Position numbers and translations under genes: made by a program. This document shows, piece by piece, positions 50,300 to 59,353 of a DNA stretch of 64,000 bases (position 1 is the stretch's first letter; every line of letters starts with the position of its first letter). Below the pieces are notes generated by a model. It made no database searches and had not been told where the DNA came from. It was given only the letters and a program-made list of their open reading frames with translations. The DNA comes from Mucilaginibacter sp. OK268. Its GTDB lineage: Bacteria > Bacteroidota > Bacteroidia > Sphingobacteriales > Sphingobacteriaceae. The stretch is taken from contig NZ_FNJV01000012.1 of assembly GCF_900103125.1 (NCBI RefSeq), forward strand, positions 124,001 through 188,000, written 5' to 3'.

Positions 50300-51361
50300 A
50301 TGAAAGTATTAGTTACCGGAGCAACGGGCTTTATTGGCAGGCAACTTACACTGGTATTAGCCAATGTGGGCTATGAAGTAAAAGCCTTATGCCGCAATAC
50401 TGATCACCCCTACCTTATCAGACATCCGAACATCGAACCGGTGTTAGGCAATATTCTATATAAACAAACATTGGCCAGAGCCATGGAAGGCTGCGAACAG
50501 GTTTACCATACCGCGGCCGTGGCAAAACTGTGGTGCCGCAACCCCGACGACTACCATGAAACCAATGTTATCGGTACCCGTAATGTATTGGAAACTGCCA
50601 CGAAAATTGGCGTGCAAAAACTCGTATACACCTCCACCTGCGGGGTCTGGGGACCAACCATTAAACACCCCATGACAGAAACCGATCCGCGTATAACTGG
50701 CTTTCCCATAGCCTATGAACGCACCAAATATCTTGCCGAGCTCGAAGTACAGGATTTTGTAAAACAAGGACTGCCTGCAGTAATTGTGAACCCCTCGCGG
50801 GTATATGGCGAAGGCCCTATAACAGATAGCAATACCGTTGGCAAAATGGTATCGGGCTATTTAAAGGGGAGCTGGCGTTTTATCCCCGGTAATGGCGAAC
50901 AGGTGGCTAATTACGCTTTTTTGGATGACGTGGTAGCCGGGCATATCGCCGCTATGTGCAAGGGCATTCCCGGGGAGCGTTACATTTTAGGAGGTCATGA
51001 CATCAGCTTTAATGATTTTTTTAAAACCCTGCACGACGTATCAGGTAAGCAATTGAACATGATCCGGATACCGCTAAAGCTTATTCAATTTTACAGCCAG
51101 CTGGAATGGCTCAAAACCAGGATCACCGGTATTCCTCCTGTGTTTTTACCTGAATTTGCCGAACGGCTTAAATACGATCAGAAATATAGCAGCAATAAAG
51201 CCGTAATCCAGCTGGGTTATAATATAACTCCCTTTGCTAAAGGTTTAGCCAAAACGGTTAACCATTTAAGAGGATCGAAGAGTAAGGAGAATGAGAACAA
51301 CGAAAGCCTTTTGAACGACAATTTAAATAATCATCAATCAGCGCAATTATGCAGCAATTAA
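50300..51361 (+). CDS. NAD-dependent epimerase/dehydratase
   Basis: 353 residues from the ATG at 50300. Extended-SDR Rossmann motif VLVTGATGFIGRQL at 4-17, YTSTCGVWG and catalytic YERTK; NPSRVYGEGP and GERYILGGHDISFNDFF match HpnA/dihydroflavonol-reductase-like enzymes. Substrate unknown. A poorly conserved Ser/Asn-rich tail (KSKENENNESLLNDNLNNHQ) overlaps the next gene by 13 bases. Confidence 0.88.
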   Translation: MKVLVTGATGFIGRQLTLVLANVGYEVKALCRNTDHPYLIRHPNIEPVLGNILYKQTLARAMEGCEQVYHTAAVAKLWCRNPDDYHETNVIGTRNVLETATKIGVQKLVYTSTCGVWGPTIKHPMTETDPRITGFPIAYERTKYLAELEVQDFVKQGLPAVIVNPSRVYGEGPITDSNTVGKMVSGYLKGSWRFIPGNGEQVANYAFLDDVVAGHIAAMCKGIPGERYILGGHDISFNDFFKTLHDVSGKQLNMIRIPLKLIQFYSQLEWLKTRITGIPPVFLPEFAERLKYDQKYSSNKAVIQLGYNITPFAKGLAKTVNHLRGSKSKENENNESLLNDNLNNHQSAQLCSN

Positions 51362-52140
51362 CCGCCATTGTAACCGGCGCCAGTGAAGGCCTCGGAAAAT
51401 CATTTGCCATTGAATTAGCAGGTCGGGACATTAATCTGGTACTGGTGGCTTTACCCGGATCTGGGTTGCCCGAACTGGCATCCTTTATTCGCAAAAACTT
51501 CATGGTGACCGTTCACCATTGGGAAATTGACCTAACCCACTCCGAAAGCTATGCTGAAATTTTTACCTGGTTAAAGGAGCAGCGCATCACTACTCATCTG
51601 CTTATTAACAATGCAGGGCTAGGCAATTGGTCGTGGTTTGAGGATAAAAATATCGCTTTTTACAAGATGCAGATAGAGCTCAACGTGATCACACCTGTGC
51701 TGCTTACCCGATTGTTCCTGGCCCAGGCCGATGCATCCGTTACCTCCTACATTTTAAATGTGGGTAGCTTAGGCGGCCTCTTTTTGGTACCTAAAAAGCA
51801 GGTGTATGGCGCCACCAAATCATTTATCCGTTACTTTACCAAATGCTTGCAGTTGGAGCTATATGGCTCAAATGTAAAACTCAGCCTACTGAGTCCCGGA
51901 GGCATCAATACCAAACCCGAACTTCTGGTGATGAACAATACCTTGAAAGGGATATCCAAAGCTACCATATTGGAACCCGAACAGGTAGCCCGCATAGCTA
52001 TTGACGGATTGCTGAAGGGCAAAAAAGAAATCATCCCAGGAGTGGTTAACCGCCTGCTGGTTTTATTGAACAGTTTGTTGCCGGCATATATAAAAGATAA
52101 TATCATCAAACGAAGATTAAACACTATTTTAGTATCCTGA
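51349..52140 (+). CDS. SDR family oxidoreductase
   Basis: 263 residues. Cofactor motif VTGASEGLGKSFAIEL near residue 8, INNAGLGNW near 83, catalytic YGATK with Ser in LNVGSLGG. It belongs to the DltE/YqjQ-type short-chain dehydrogenases with a C-terminal membrane-seeking segment (LLVLLNSLLPAYIKDNIIKR). Overlap with the epimerase gene suggests consecutive steps on one lipid-like or hydrophobic substrate (inference). Confidence 0.9.
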   Translation: MQQLTAIVTGASEGLGKSFAIELAGRDINLVLVALPGSGLPELASFIRKNFMVTVHHWEIDLTHSESYAEIFTWLKEQRITTHLLINNAGLGNWSWFEDKNIAFYKMQIELNVITPVLLTRLFLAQADASVTSYILNVGSLGGLFLVPKKQVYGATKSFIRYFTKCLQLELYGSNVKLSLLSPGGINTKPELLVMNNTLKGISKATILEPEQVARIAIDGLLKGKKEIIPGVVNRLLVLLNSLLPAYIKDNIIKRRLNTILVS

Positions 52141-52147
52141 ATTAAAT

Positions 52148-52423
52148 ATGATCCTATCGTTACCTATATACAGGCTTATCAAAAATTTGCGCAGCTATTT
52201 TAACCGCACCAGCAATACCTGTGAGGTAATTGACGATGAGATCATCATTGTTAATTCGGGCAGCCTGCGCGGACTAATCCTGGAATTTCATTACAACTTT
52301 TGCCAGGTAAAGATCCGGGGACGGTTAAACCTCTGCATTGATATTACCCGCGATGTTTCTGTTGATGTGCTCATGCGGATACTGGCAAGCCATAATATCA
52401 TTTCGAGTCCCCCTGCCCCCTGA
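52148..52423 (+). CDS. small conserved-looking hypothetical protein
   Basis: 91 residues starting seven bases after the SDR stop. Basic N-terminus (YRLIKNLRSYFNR), then a beta-rich core (EVIDDEIIIVNSGSLRGLIL, FHYNFCQVKIRGRLNLCIDI) and a helix. No family recognised. Likely third gene of the epimerase-SDR operon. Confidence 0.6.
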   Translation: MILSLPIYRLIKNLRSYFNRTSNTCEVIDDEIIIVNSGSLRGLILEFHYNFCQVKIRGRLNLCIDITRDVSVDVLMRILASHNIISSPPAP

Positions 52424-52551
52424 GATCTCGACAAAAAAGCAAAGACAAGAAGATAAAGGACCTATGAATACCATTAATTTCAGCTATAAAAAGAAAATCC
52501 TTGCTCTTTTATCCTTTTGTCCTTTATCCCTCTAAGGGGCAAAATTTTTGT

Positions 52552-52559
52552 TACTTTTG
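52552..52559 (+). promoter_or_regulatory. -7 element for glnS
   Basis: TACTTTTG fits TAnnTTTG, 20 bases upstream of the glnS ATG. A 10-base inverted repeat GATAAAGGAC (52452-52461 and 52519-52528) lies just upstream. Confidence 0.45.
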
Positions 52560-52579
52560 TAGCTATTGCTATTTTATTT

Positions 52580-54238
52580 ATGAGCGAAGAGAGATCACTG
52601 AACTTTTTAGAAGAAATTGTTGAAGAAGATATAGCTGCCGGTAAAAACGACGGCAGGGTATTAACTCGTTTTCCGCCTGAGCCAAATGGCTATCTGCACA
52701 TCGGGCACTCCAAATCCATTTGTTTGAACTTTGGACTGGCGCAAAAATATAACGGCAAAACCAATCTGCGTTTTGACGATACCAACCCTACCAAAGAAGA
52801 AACCGAGTATGTTGACAGCATTAAGGAAGATATCAAATGGCTTGGTTTTGAATGGGCTGAGGAATTGTACGCGTCTGATTATTTCGACCAACTATATGAA
52901 TTTGCCGTAACCCTGATCAAAAACGATTTGGCTTATGTTGATGACAGCACCGCCGAGGAGATAGCTAAACAAAAAGGGACACCAACTGAACCCGGTACGC
53001 CTAACCAGTACCGCAGCCGCTCGGTTGAAGAAAACCTGCAGCTGTTTGCCGATATGAAGGCCGGTAAATATCCGGATGGCGCTAAAGTATTGCGGGCAAA
53101 GGTCGATCTGGCATCGCCAAACATGCACTTGCGCGATCCATTGATGTACCGTATTAAACATGCGCATCATCATCGTACCGGCGATAAGTGGTGTATTTAT
53201 CCGATGTATGATTTTGCCCATGGCGAATCAGACGCTATCGAAAAGATCACCCACTCTGTTTGTACGCTGGAGTTTGTACCACACCGCCCGTTATATGACT
53301 GGTTTATTGAAAAGCTCAATCTTTTCCCGTCAAAACAATACGAGTTTGCCCGTTTAAACCTCAACTATACTGTGATGAGCAAGCGCAAGCTGCTGCAATT
53401 GGTGGAGGATAAACATGTGGAAGGCTGGGACGATCCGCGGATGCCTACTATTAGCGGTTTGCGCCGTCGTGGTTATACGCCTGCCAGTATCCGCGAGTTT
53501 TGTGATCGCATCGGCGTAGCCAAACGCGAAAACATGATTGACGTAGGTTTGCTGGAGTTTTGTATCCGCGAGGATCTGAACAAAACCGCCTGGCGCCGTA
53601 TGGCTGTGCTTGACCCGATCAAATGCGTCCTGACCAATTATCCGGAAGGTGAAACAGAAATTATGCACGGCGAAAACAATCCTGAGGTTGAAGGTGGCGA
53701 TGGCAGTCGTGAGTTTCCGTTTAGCCGCGAATTGTGGATAGAGCGTGAAGACTTTATGGAAGAACCACCAAAGAAATTCTTCCGTTTGGGTGTTGGCCTG
53801 ATGGTTCGTTTAAAAAATGCCTATATCATCCGCTGCGACAGCTTTGTAAAAGATGCCGATGGCAACGTAACCGAGATCCACTGCACCTATCTGCCCGAGT
53901 CAAAATCGGGTAATGATACCAGCGGCATTAACGTAAAAGGCACCATACATTGGGTAAGCGTACCACATGCTAAAACTGCTGAAGTACGGTTGTATGATCG
54001 CCTGTTCCAGGTAGAAGATCCATCCAACGAGGACGGCGACTTTAAAGATTACCTGAACCCGAACAGCCTGCAAATATTGCCAAAGGCTTATATCGAACCC
54101 GACCTAGCCAATGCCATACCGGGCAAAGCCATACAGTTTATGCGTAAAGGCTATTTTACTTTAGATAAATACTCCACTCCGAATCACCTGGTGTTTAACC
54201 GCACGGTGACCTTGAAGGATGGATGGGTGAAGAAATAG
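52580..54238 (+). CDS. glnS: glutamine--tRNA ligase
   Basis: 552 residues from the ATG at 52580 (MSEERSLNFLEEIVEEDIAA); the frame is open further upstream but that part is unlike the family. Class I motifs: HIGH in FPPEPNGYLHIGHSKS, and KMSKS-like VMSKRKLLQLV. RFDDTNPTKEETEYVDSIKE and GWDDPRMPTISGLRRRGYTP mark GlnRS rather than GluRS; the C-terminal beta-barrels are complete. Confidence 0.97.
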   Translation: MSEERSLNFLEEIVEEDIAAGKNDGRVLTRFPPEPNGYLHIGHSKSICLNFGLAQKYNGKTNLRFDDTNPTKEETEYVDSIKEDIKWLGFEWAEELYASDYFDQLYEFAVTLIKNDLAYVDDSTAEEIAKQKGTPTEPGTPNQYRSRSVEENLQLFADMKAGKYPDGAKVLRAKVDLASPNMHLRDPLMYRIKHAHHHRTGDKWCIYPMYDFAHGESDAIEKITHSVCTLEFVPHRPLYDWFIEKLNLFPSKQYEFARLNLNYTVMSKRKLLQLVEDKHVEGWDDPRMPTISGLRRRGYTPASIREFCDRIGVAKRENMIDVGLLEFCIREDLNKTAWRRMAVLDPIKCVLTNYPEGETEIMHGENNPEVEGGDGSREFPFSRELWIEREDFMEEPPKKFFRLGVGLMVRLKNAYIIRCDSFVKDADGNVTEIHCTYLPESKSGNDTSGINVKGTIHWVSVPHAKTAEVRLYDRLFQVEDPSNEDGDFKDYLNPNSLQILPKAYIEPDLANAIPGKAIQFMRKGYFTLDKYSTPNHLVFNRTVTLKDGWVKK

Positions 54239-54267
54239 ATTGCAGTAAGCAGTACACAGCATTTTTA

Positions 54268-54312
54268 AAAAAGCAGTTTGTATGGTTTATAACCAAATGC
54301 AAACTGCTTTTT
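54268..54312. terminator. terminator between glnS and amidase genes
   Basis: AAAAAGCAGTTTG and CAAACTGCTTTTT arms, 19-base loop, in a convergent junction. Further CTGCAAAC/GCAGT units nearby belong to a local repeat. Confidence 0.7.
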
Positions 54313-54361
54313 GCTTTATAATATTTTTTCTAACTGCAAACCGCCTACTGCAAACTGCAGA

Positions 54362-55189
54362 CTAATATTTCTTATACACGTTATACAGAATATTCAGATC
54401 GAATTGGGTCATGGTTGGGGTTTCGTCGGTTTGAACGAAGTGACGTTTGAAGGCTACGATGGCAGCGGTCAGGTCGCGGGTATCATAGCCGATGAGTTTG
54501 AGGGCGGTTGCATAGTCGAAATTATCGGGCGGAACCTCCAGCAGGTAATCGCGCCAGTAACCGAAACCTTTTTCGGCCAGCAATTGCCAGGGAAAGAATG
54601 GCCCCGGGTCGGGCTTACGCAGCGGGGCTATATCCTGGTGACCAATAAAGTTACTTGTCGGGATGCCATAAGCCTTTTTCAACTGCGTTAGCAAGGCCAG
54701 CAAGCTTTTCACCTGTGTATCATTAAAAGGCTTATGACCATTATTGTCGATCTCGATACCAATGGAGCAACTGTTCATATCGCTGATGCTACCCCAGCGG
54801 CTAACGCCCGCATGCCAGGCGCGCAGGTAATCGTTCAGCATGTGGTATACCTTGCCGTCTTTAGCCACCACGTAATGGGCGCTTACCTGTGGTTTTACCA
54901 GGGTGAACGTTTTAAGCGTTTGCTGTATAGAATCCTGCGCGGTAAAATGAATGATCACATAATTGGGTTTGCGCAGGTTAAAGTTCACAGTCCCCACCCA
55001 CTCGCCGGGAATATTGGCACCCGCGCTATCCACCAGCATAGCAGGCTGTGTTTGCTCGATCACCCTCACCACCGAATCGGTTTTGCTGGTATACACTTTA
55101 TTGGTTAAGGCATAAGGCCCCTTCGGCGAGCAGGAACTCAAAGCCGCCAATGCGACTATGGAAAATATGGCGTAATGGTAGTTTTTCAT
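54362..55189 (-). CDS. N-acetylmuramoyl-L-alanine amidase, lipoprotein
   Basis: 275 residues from the ATG at 55189. A lipobox (LAALSSC) puts it on a membrane as a lipoprotein. Amidase_2 zinc domain: VIIHFTAQDSIQQTL (first His), HYVVAKDGKVYHML, WHAGVSRWG, SCSIGIEIDNNGHKPF, and GHQDIAPLRKPDPGPFFPW with the second His and Asp. Like AmiD, it would cleave peptide stems from peptidoglycan fragments for recycling. Confidence 0.92.
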   Translation of the reverse strand: MKNYHYAIFSIVALAALSSCSPKGPYALTNKVYTSKTDSVVRVIEQTQPAMLVDSAGANIPGEWVGTVNFNLRKPNYVIIHFTAQDSIQQTLKTFTLVKPQVSAHYVVAKDGKVYHMLNDYLRAWHAGVSRWGSISDMNSCSIGIEIDNNGHKPFNDTQVKSLLALLTQLKKAYGIPTSNFIGHQDIAPLRKPDPGPFFPWQLLAEKGFGYWRDYLLEVPPDNFDYATALKLIGYDTRDLTAAIVAFKRHFVQTDETPTMTQFDLNILYNVYKKY

Positions 55190-55562
55190 GCGTGTTGCTA
55201 ATGTAAGCAATTAACACATGAGGCGGAAAAGCGTTTTAGGTGATGTGGGGGAGAGTCAGGGAATTGTTACGTTGGAGGAGGATTGTTCGAGTGTTTGATC
55301 TTATTTCATAATTGACTATTGTATCATAGAGATGCAAATGGTCGGTTCATTAATTATGAGACGAATATTCAATAAAGCTAAGTCATTCAATGAATTATAG
55401 AAACCCCCCATTAATACTGACAAAACGATGTCACCAAATCAAAGTGATTAATTTGTTTCTTTTGTTTCTACCTAGCTTATTCTTAATTATCTAAGCACAT
55501 TTGAAAGAAAAATTAACATTATCTTTTCACCTATAATATTTCATTATTAATTATTAACATTG

Positions 55563-55579
55563 GTAAAATATTATGAAAT
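55563..55579. repeat. 17-base direct repeat, left copy
   Basis: GTAAAATATTATGAAAT, identical to 57902-57918 in the same orientation. Confidence 0.6.
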
Positions 55580-55631
55580 AATTTATGTTTATATGTTAGA
55601 AAATCAAGAATCAAATATTAATAAAAATCAC

Positions 55632-55639
55632 TATCTTTG
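55632..55639 (+). promoter_or_regulatory. -7 element for the 66-residue gene
   Basis: TATCTTTG, 96 bases upstream of the ATG at 55736. Confidence 0.4.
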
Positions 55640-55735
55640 CCAACCTTTTTTTTAAAAATATTTTGTTATTAATTCACTATTAATTAGTACATTAGTAACA
55701 AACCTAACTTGCAATTAATAATCAATCCTAAAGCT

Positions 55736-55936
55736 ATGCCTACTGAAAACAAAAAACAAGCTGAAGAATTTTCAAAAGGATTTGAAAAGGATTACAATCT
55801 CATCATGCAACATGCTGATACCTTTTTGATTAATCAACAATGGACAAAAGCGGGCGACTGCTTCGAAATTTTCACTTTGTATAATGATAAAACTCCTGTT
55901 ATAGCATCAGGCAGCACACTAGTAACTAAAGCTTAA
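55736..55936 (+). CDS. small hypothetical protein, partner of the Clp-fold protease
   Basis: 66 residues from the ATG at 55736: MPTENKKQAEEFSKGFEKDY then NLIMQHADTFLINQQWTKAG and a beta-like FEIFTLYNDKTPVIASGS. Soluble, not similar to a known antitoxin or adaptor that I recognise. Eight bases precede the protease gene, so the two are one operon with atypical base composition. Confidence 0.65.
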   Translation: MPTENKKQAEEFSKGFEKDYNLIMQHADTFLINQQWTKAGDCFEIFTLYNDKTPVIASGSTLVTKA

Positions 55937-55944
55937 ACTTATAT

Positions 55945-56847
55945 ATGCCAAATTGGGGTGAAGCTCTATTAGAGATTCAACAAACTGCTGATGAAAATCC
56001 AGGTCAAAATCCATTTGACATAGTAAGAAGAAAATATCTTAAAAAGATAAACGAGGTTACTGGTCGAAATATAATTGCTTATTATTCAGGCTGGCTTCAA
56101 AAACCAGGAGCACCGGACGCGGCCATAAACGATAAAGATAAATCAGGCTTTATGCTTGCTATCCATAAGTTAGACAAAACCCAAGGCTTAGATTTAATTT
56201 TACATACTCCCGGCGGCGATCTTGCTGCAACAGAGTCCTTAGTCGATTATTTATATTCAATATTTGGCAAGGACATTCGCGTTATCGTTCCTCAAATATC
56301 AATGTCCGCTGGAACTATGATTGCTTTAAGTTCAAAAGAAATCATAATGGGCAATCATTCCAATTTAGGACCTATTGATCCTCAATTTAACGGGGTAGCA
56401 TGCCAAGCTGTTGTAAATGAATTTGAGGAAGCTATTGAAAGCATCAAAGCTGTGCCTCAGTCAGTCGCTTTGTGGCAAGTGATAATAGGCAAGTACCATC
56501 CTACATTTTTAGGTGCTTGTAAACAAGCCATACAATGGTCAGAAAAAATGGTCTCCGCTTGGTTAGCCTTTAATATGTGTGAAGGGAATCAAGAAAGGGT
56601 TGACAAAATCATGAATGCATTTTCTAATCATAAGGAACAATATTCTCATGCTCGACATATATCTAAAGGAATATGTTTAGAGGTTGGGGTTAATATATCA
56701 AGCTTAGAAGATGATCAAGTCTTTCAAGAAGCTGTACTTACCACTCATCATTTATATATGCACACTTTCTCTAATACCAATGCCGTAAAAATTATCGAAA
56801 ACCAAAATGGCGTTGCTTATATTGAAAATCAAGCTATTCCAAAATAG
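55945..56847 (+). CDS. SDH/SppA-like Clp-fold serine protease
   Basis: 300 residues. The Clp/crotonase fold is visible from about 68: LDLILHTPGGDLAATESLVD (oxyanion GG at 90-91), VIVPQISMSAGTMIALSS with nucleophile Ser121, and GNHSNLGPIDPQFNG, all characteristic of the SDH/SppA-like (PF01972 type) cytosolic serine proteinase family. No membrane segment. The C-terminal 150 residues are helical. Biological role of the family is unclear; appearances in accessory islands are frequent. Codon use is more AT-rich than in flanking genes. Confidence 0.85.
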   Translation: MPNWGEALLEIQQTADENPGQNPFDIVRRKYLKKINEVTGRNIIAYYSGWLQKPGAPDAAINDKDKSGFMLAIHKLDKTQGLDLILHTPGGDLAATESLVDYLYSIFGKDIRVIVPQISMSAGTMIALSSKEIIMGNHSNLGPIDPQFNGVACQAVVNEFEEAIESIKAVPQSVALWQVIIGKYHPTFLGACKQAIQWSEKMVSAWLAFNMCEGNQERVDKIMNAFSNHKEQYSHARHISKGICLEVGVNISSLEDDQVFQEAVLTTHHLYMHTFSNTNAVKIIENQNGVAYIENQAIPK

Positions 56848-56893
56848 ACACAGCTATTCTGATAAATCAACCAATTATTCAGTTACAATCCCC

Positions 56894-57757
56894 CTACTCC
56901 AAATCCCCATTCCCAAAAGTATCCCCCTGACTAACATCCCCCGTTTCGTAGCCTTTTTTAAACCAGTACATGCGCTGGGCGCTGGTGCCGTGGGTAAAGC
57001 TGTCGGGTTCTACATGACCGGTGGCTTGTTTTTGCAGGCGGTCGTCGCCGATGGCGTTGGCGGCGTTGAGGGCCTCTTCAATGTCGCCGGGGTCGAGGAC
57101 ATTTTTAAGGCTATGCTCATAGTGAGCCCATACGCCGGCGTAAAAATCGGCCTGTAGTTCCAGCTTTACGGATAGTTTATTGTATGCCGTTTCGCTGAGG
57201 CGATTTCGGGCTTCGTCCATCTTGGCCGAGATGCCCAGCAGGTTCTGCACGTGGTGACCCACCTCATGCGCTATCACGTAGGCCTGGGCAAAGTCGCCTG
57301 CTGCGCCGAAGCGGTTCTGTAACTCGTCGTAAAAAGAAAGGTCAATATAAACCTTGGCATCTGCCGGACAGTAGAACGGCCCACTAGCCGAACTGGCATT
57401 ACCGCAACCGGAAACGGTAGCATCGGTAAACAACTTCAACCGCGGTTTTTCATAGGTTTTACCGATATCCCTGAAGAGTTTTGTCCAGATATCTTCGGTA
57501 TCGGCCAGCACCACACGTACAAATTGCTTTTGTTTGTCTTCGGGCGCGTTAGGGTCAGTAACCCGCTGCTCGGTTTGCGGCTGACTGTTGGTAGCCACCT
57601 GGTTAAGCAGCTGCGAGGTATCAACACCCGTAAAATAATAAATAGCCAGGGCAATAATGCTTACTATGCCGCCACCCAATGCAAAGCGTCCGCCCCCGCC
57701 GCCACTCCCGCGGTCGTCTTCTACATTATCGCTTTCGCGCCTGCCAAACCATTGCAT
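56894..57757 (-). CDS. YpfJ-family neutral zinc metallopeptidase
   Basis: 287 residues from the ATG at 57757 (MQWFGRRESDNVEDDRG). Gly-rich N-terminus, one membrane helix (FALGGGIVSIIALAIYYFTG), then the protease domain with SGPFYCPADAKVYIDLSFYD, HEXXH in YVIAHEVGHHVQNLLG, LELQADFYAGVWAHY and GTSAQRMYWFKKGYETGD. Zinc-dependent; substrates unknown. Convergent with the Clp-fold protease gene. Confidence 0.94.
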   Translation of the reverse strand: MQWFGRRESDNVEDDRGSGGGGGRFALGGGIVSIIALAIYYFTGVDTSQLLNQVATNSQPQTEQRVTDPNAPEDKQKQFVRVVLADTEDIWTKLFRDIGKTYEKPRLKLFTDATVSGCGNASSASGPFYCPADAKVYIDLSFYDELQNRFGAAGDFAQAYVIAHEVGHHVQNLLGISAKMDEARNRLSETAYNKLSVKLELQADFYAGVWAHYEHSLKNVLDPGDIEEALNAANAIGDDRLQKQATGHVEPDSFTHGTSAQRMYWFKKGYETGDVSQGDTFGNGDLE

Positions 57758-57901
57758 ATTGTTGTGATTAAAGTGTATAGTAAACTTAAATGTTTTGCGG
57801 ATTGTTTGCAAGGGATAATGAATTATCAAATGGACTCAGTCCTACCGTCAGTTTGAAATAGAAAAATAAAAACTACTAAATTGATAGTCTTTTTATATAT
57901 T

Positions 57902-57918
57902 CGTAAAATATTATGAAA
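57902..57918. repeat. 17-base direct repeat, right copy
   Basis: GTAAAATATTATGAAAT, same as 55563-55579; 2.3 kb apart. Confidence 0.6.
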
Positions 57919-58092
57919 TCAAGTAGGGGTAAATCTTTAATATGTTGTAATAGCTGTAGTTAACATCGCTAACAGTTGTTTCATTTCTATTAAAATTTTA
58001 CCACCATGATACCTGCCCTACTCATCTGGCTCTTCAAAAAATACCTGGCTCCGGCCTTAAAGGATAAACATATTACCCCCTTAACTTTGCTC

Positions 58093-58686
58093 ATGCCCTT
58101 AAAAAAAGCGGCGACCCTGCTGGCGTTACTTTACTTTTCGTCGGGCCTGATGGCCCAGGAGCAAATTGTTAAATACAATGTGCTGCACAGCGGCAAAGTG
58201 GTGGGTCATATGGATCTGTACCAAAAACGCGAGGGCGATGATCTGTCATTAAAAATGATATCGCAGGTAAAAATGCGCTTCATCATGAGCATCCAGGTAG
58301 ATATTCATGAGGAATCTGTTTTTCAGAAGGGTAAACTTATCAGCTCCAGCATTTGCCGCAAGGTAAATGGTAAAGAGAAAGCCAATCGCCAAACCAAAGC
58401 CTGCGGCGATTGCTACCAGACCCTAAACGATGGCAAGGGTGGACAATTGAGTCAAAAACAGATCAGTCAGAATTTAATGCTGCTGTATTGCCGCGAGCCT
58501 GATAACAACACGCAGATCTATTGCGACAATTTTCAGCAGTTTTTGCAAATAAAGCAAGTATCTCCACATGTGTACCGCATTGATCTGCCCGATGGTAACT
58601 ATAATTTTTACTCGTACACTAATGGTGTATGCAGTAAGGTTGATATTCACCACTCGCTGTACACCATTCAAATACAACTGGCCTGA
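58093..58686 (+). CDS. DUF6134 secreted protein
   Basis: 197 residues from the ATG at 58093, which gives a clean signal peptide (PLKKAATLLALLYFSSGLMA, cut before QEQ); an earlier in-frame ATG at 58006 would add 29 residues. Beta-rich: YNVLHSGKVVGHMDLYQK, DIHEESVFQKGKLISS and several Cys. Matches the DUF6134 pattern of Bacteroidota periplasmic proteins. Function unknown; 25 bases before the sigma gene on the same strand. Confidence 0.75.
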   Translation: MPLKKAATLLALLYFSSGLMAQEQIVKYNVLHSGKVVGHMDLYQKREGDDLSLKMISQVKMRFIMSIQVDIHEESVFQKGKLISSSICRKVNGKEKANRQTKACGDCYQTLNDGKGGQLSQKQISQNLMLLYCREPDNNTQIYCDNFQQFLQIKQVSPHVYRIDLPDGNYNFYSYTNGVCSKVDIHHSLYTIQIQLA

Positions 58687-58711
58687 AATTTTACAATTAC
58701 GCCCTTCGCCC

Positions 58712-59353
58712 GTGAATTTGACCGCCAAACAAGCTATCTTTAACGCAAACTTTCACCCTTTTAAAGTGGAATATAGCGATAGCTCGGTCATTACTTTACT
58801 TAAGCAGGGCAGTCAAAAGGCCTTTGAATGGTTATTTAAAGAACACTTTAAAAGCCTGCATGCCTATGCGTATACCTTTTTAAAGGATGATGAAATGGCC
58901 GAAGAAATTGTACAAAATGTATTCTGCCGGATCTGGGAAAAACGCGATAATCTTAAAACCGATGGTTCGCTCAAATCATACCTGTACCGGGCTGTGCATA
59001 ACGAAAGTTTGAACTATATAAAACACCAAAAGGTAAAGACCAGCTTCGGCGTATATTATGCTGGACAGCTGCAGCAGGACGAGGAAGAACAGGCATCAAC
59101 CAAAGTAATGACCGCCGAGCTGCAAAAGCGCATCGAAACGGCCATGAGCGAACTACCGCAGCAATGCCGTACTATTTTTCAGCTTAGCCGCTTTGAGCAG
59201 CTCAAGTATCAGCAGATAGCCGAGCACATGGGGCTTTCCATTAAAACAGTGGAGAACCAGATGGGTAAGGCACTACGGATCATGCGCCAGAAACTGGCGG
59301 AGTTTTTACCGATTATTTTATTTTTATTAACCCGATGGCTGCACAATGAGTAA
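58712..59353 (+). CDS. ECF sigma factor, FecI-like
   Basis: About 213 residues if the GTG at 58712 is used; there is no suitable ATG, and GTG at 58766 (VEYSDSSVITLL) is an equally good start. Region 2: FEWLFKEHFKSLHAYAYTFL, MAEEIVQNVFCRIWEKRD. Region 4: ELPQQCRTIFQLSRFEQLKY, QQIAEHMGLSIKTVENQMGK. It is a Bacteroidota FecI-type sigma controlled by the FecR whose gene overlaps its end by eight bases. Confidence 0.93.
   Translation: MNLTAKQAIFNANFHPFKVEYSDSSVITLLKQGSQKAFEWLFKEHFKSLHAYAYTFLKDDEMAEEIVQNVFCRIWEKRDNLKTDGSLKSYLYRAVHNESLNYIKHQKVKTSFGVYYAGQLQQDEEEQASTKVMTAELQKRIETAMSELPQQCRTIFQLSRFEQLKYQQIAEHMGLSIKTVENQMGKALRIMRQKLAEFLPIILFLLTRWLHNE

Larger units (their letters stand above)
55190..55735. 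other. AT-rich gene-free spacer
   Basis: About 545 bases without a plausible gene. Contains the repeat copy GTAAAATATTATGAAAT at 55563-55579 and a TATCTTTG promoter element at 55632-55639. A+T content jumps upward here relative to the amidase gene, marking the left edge of an insert. Confidence 0.55.

Noticed and set aside
56894..57757. Defence island extending into the YpfJ gene
   Set aside because: YpfJ is a common core-type gene with normal composition; only the two AT-rich genes beside it look foreign.
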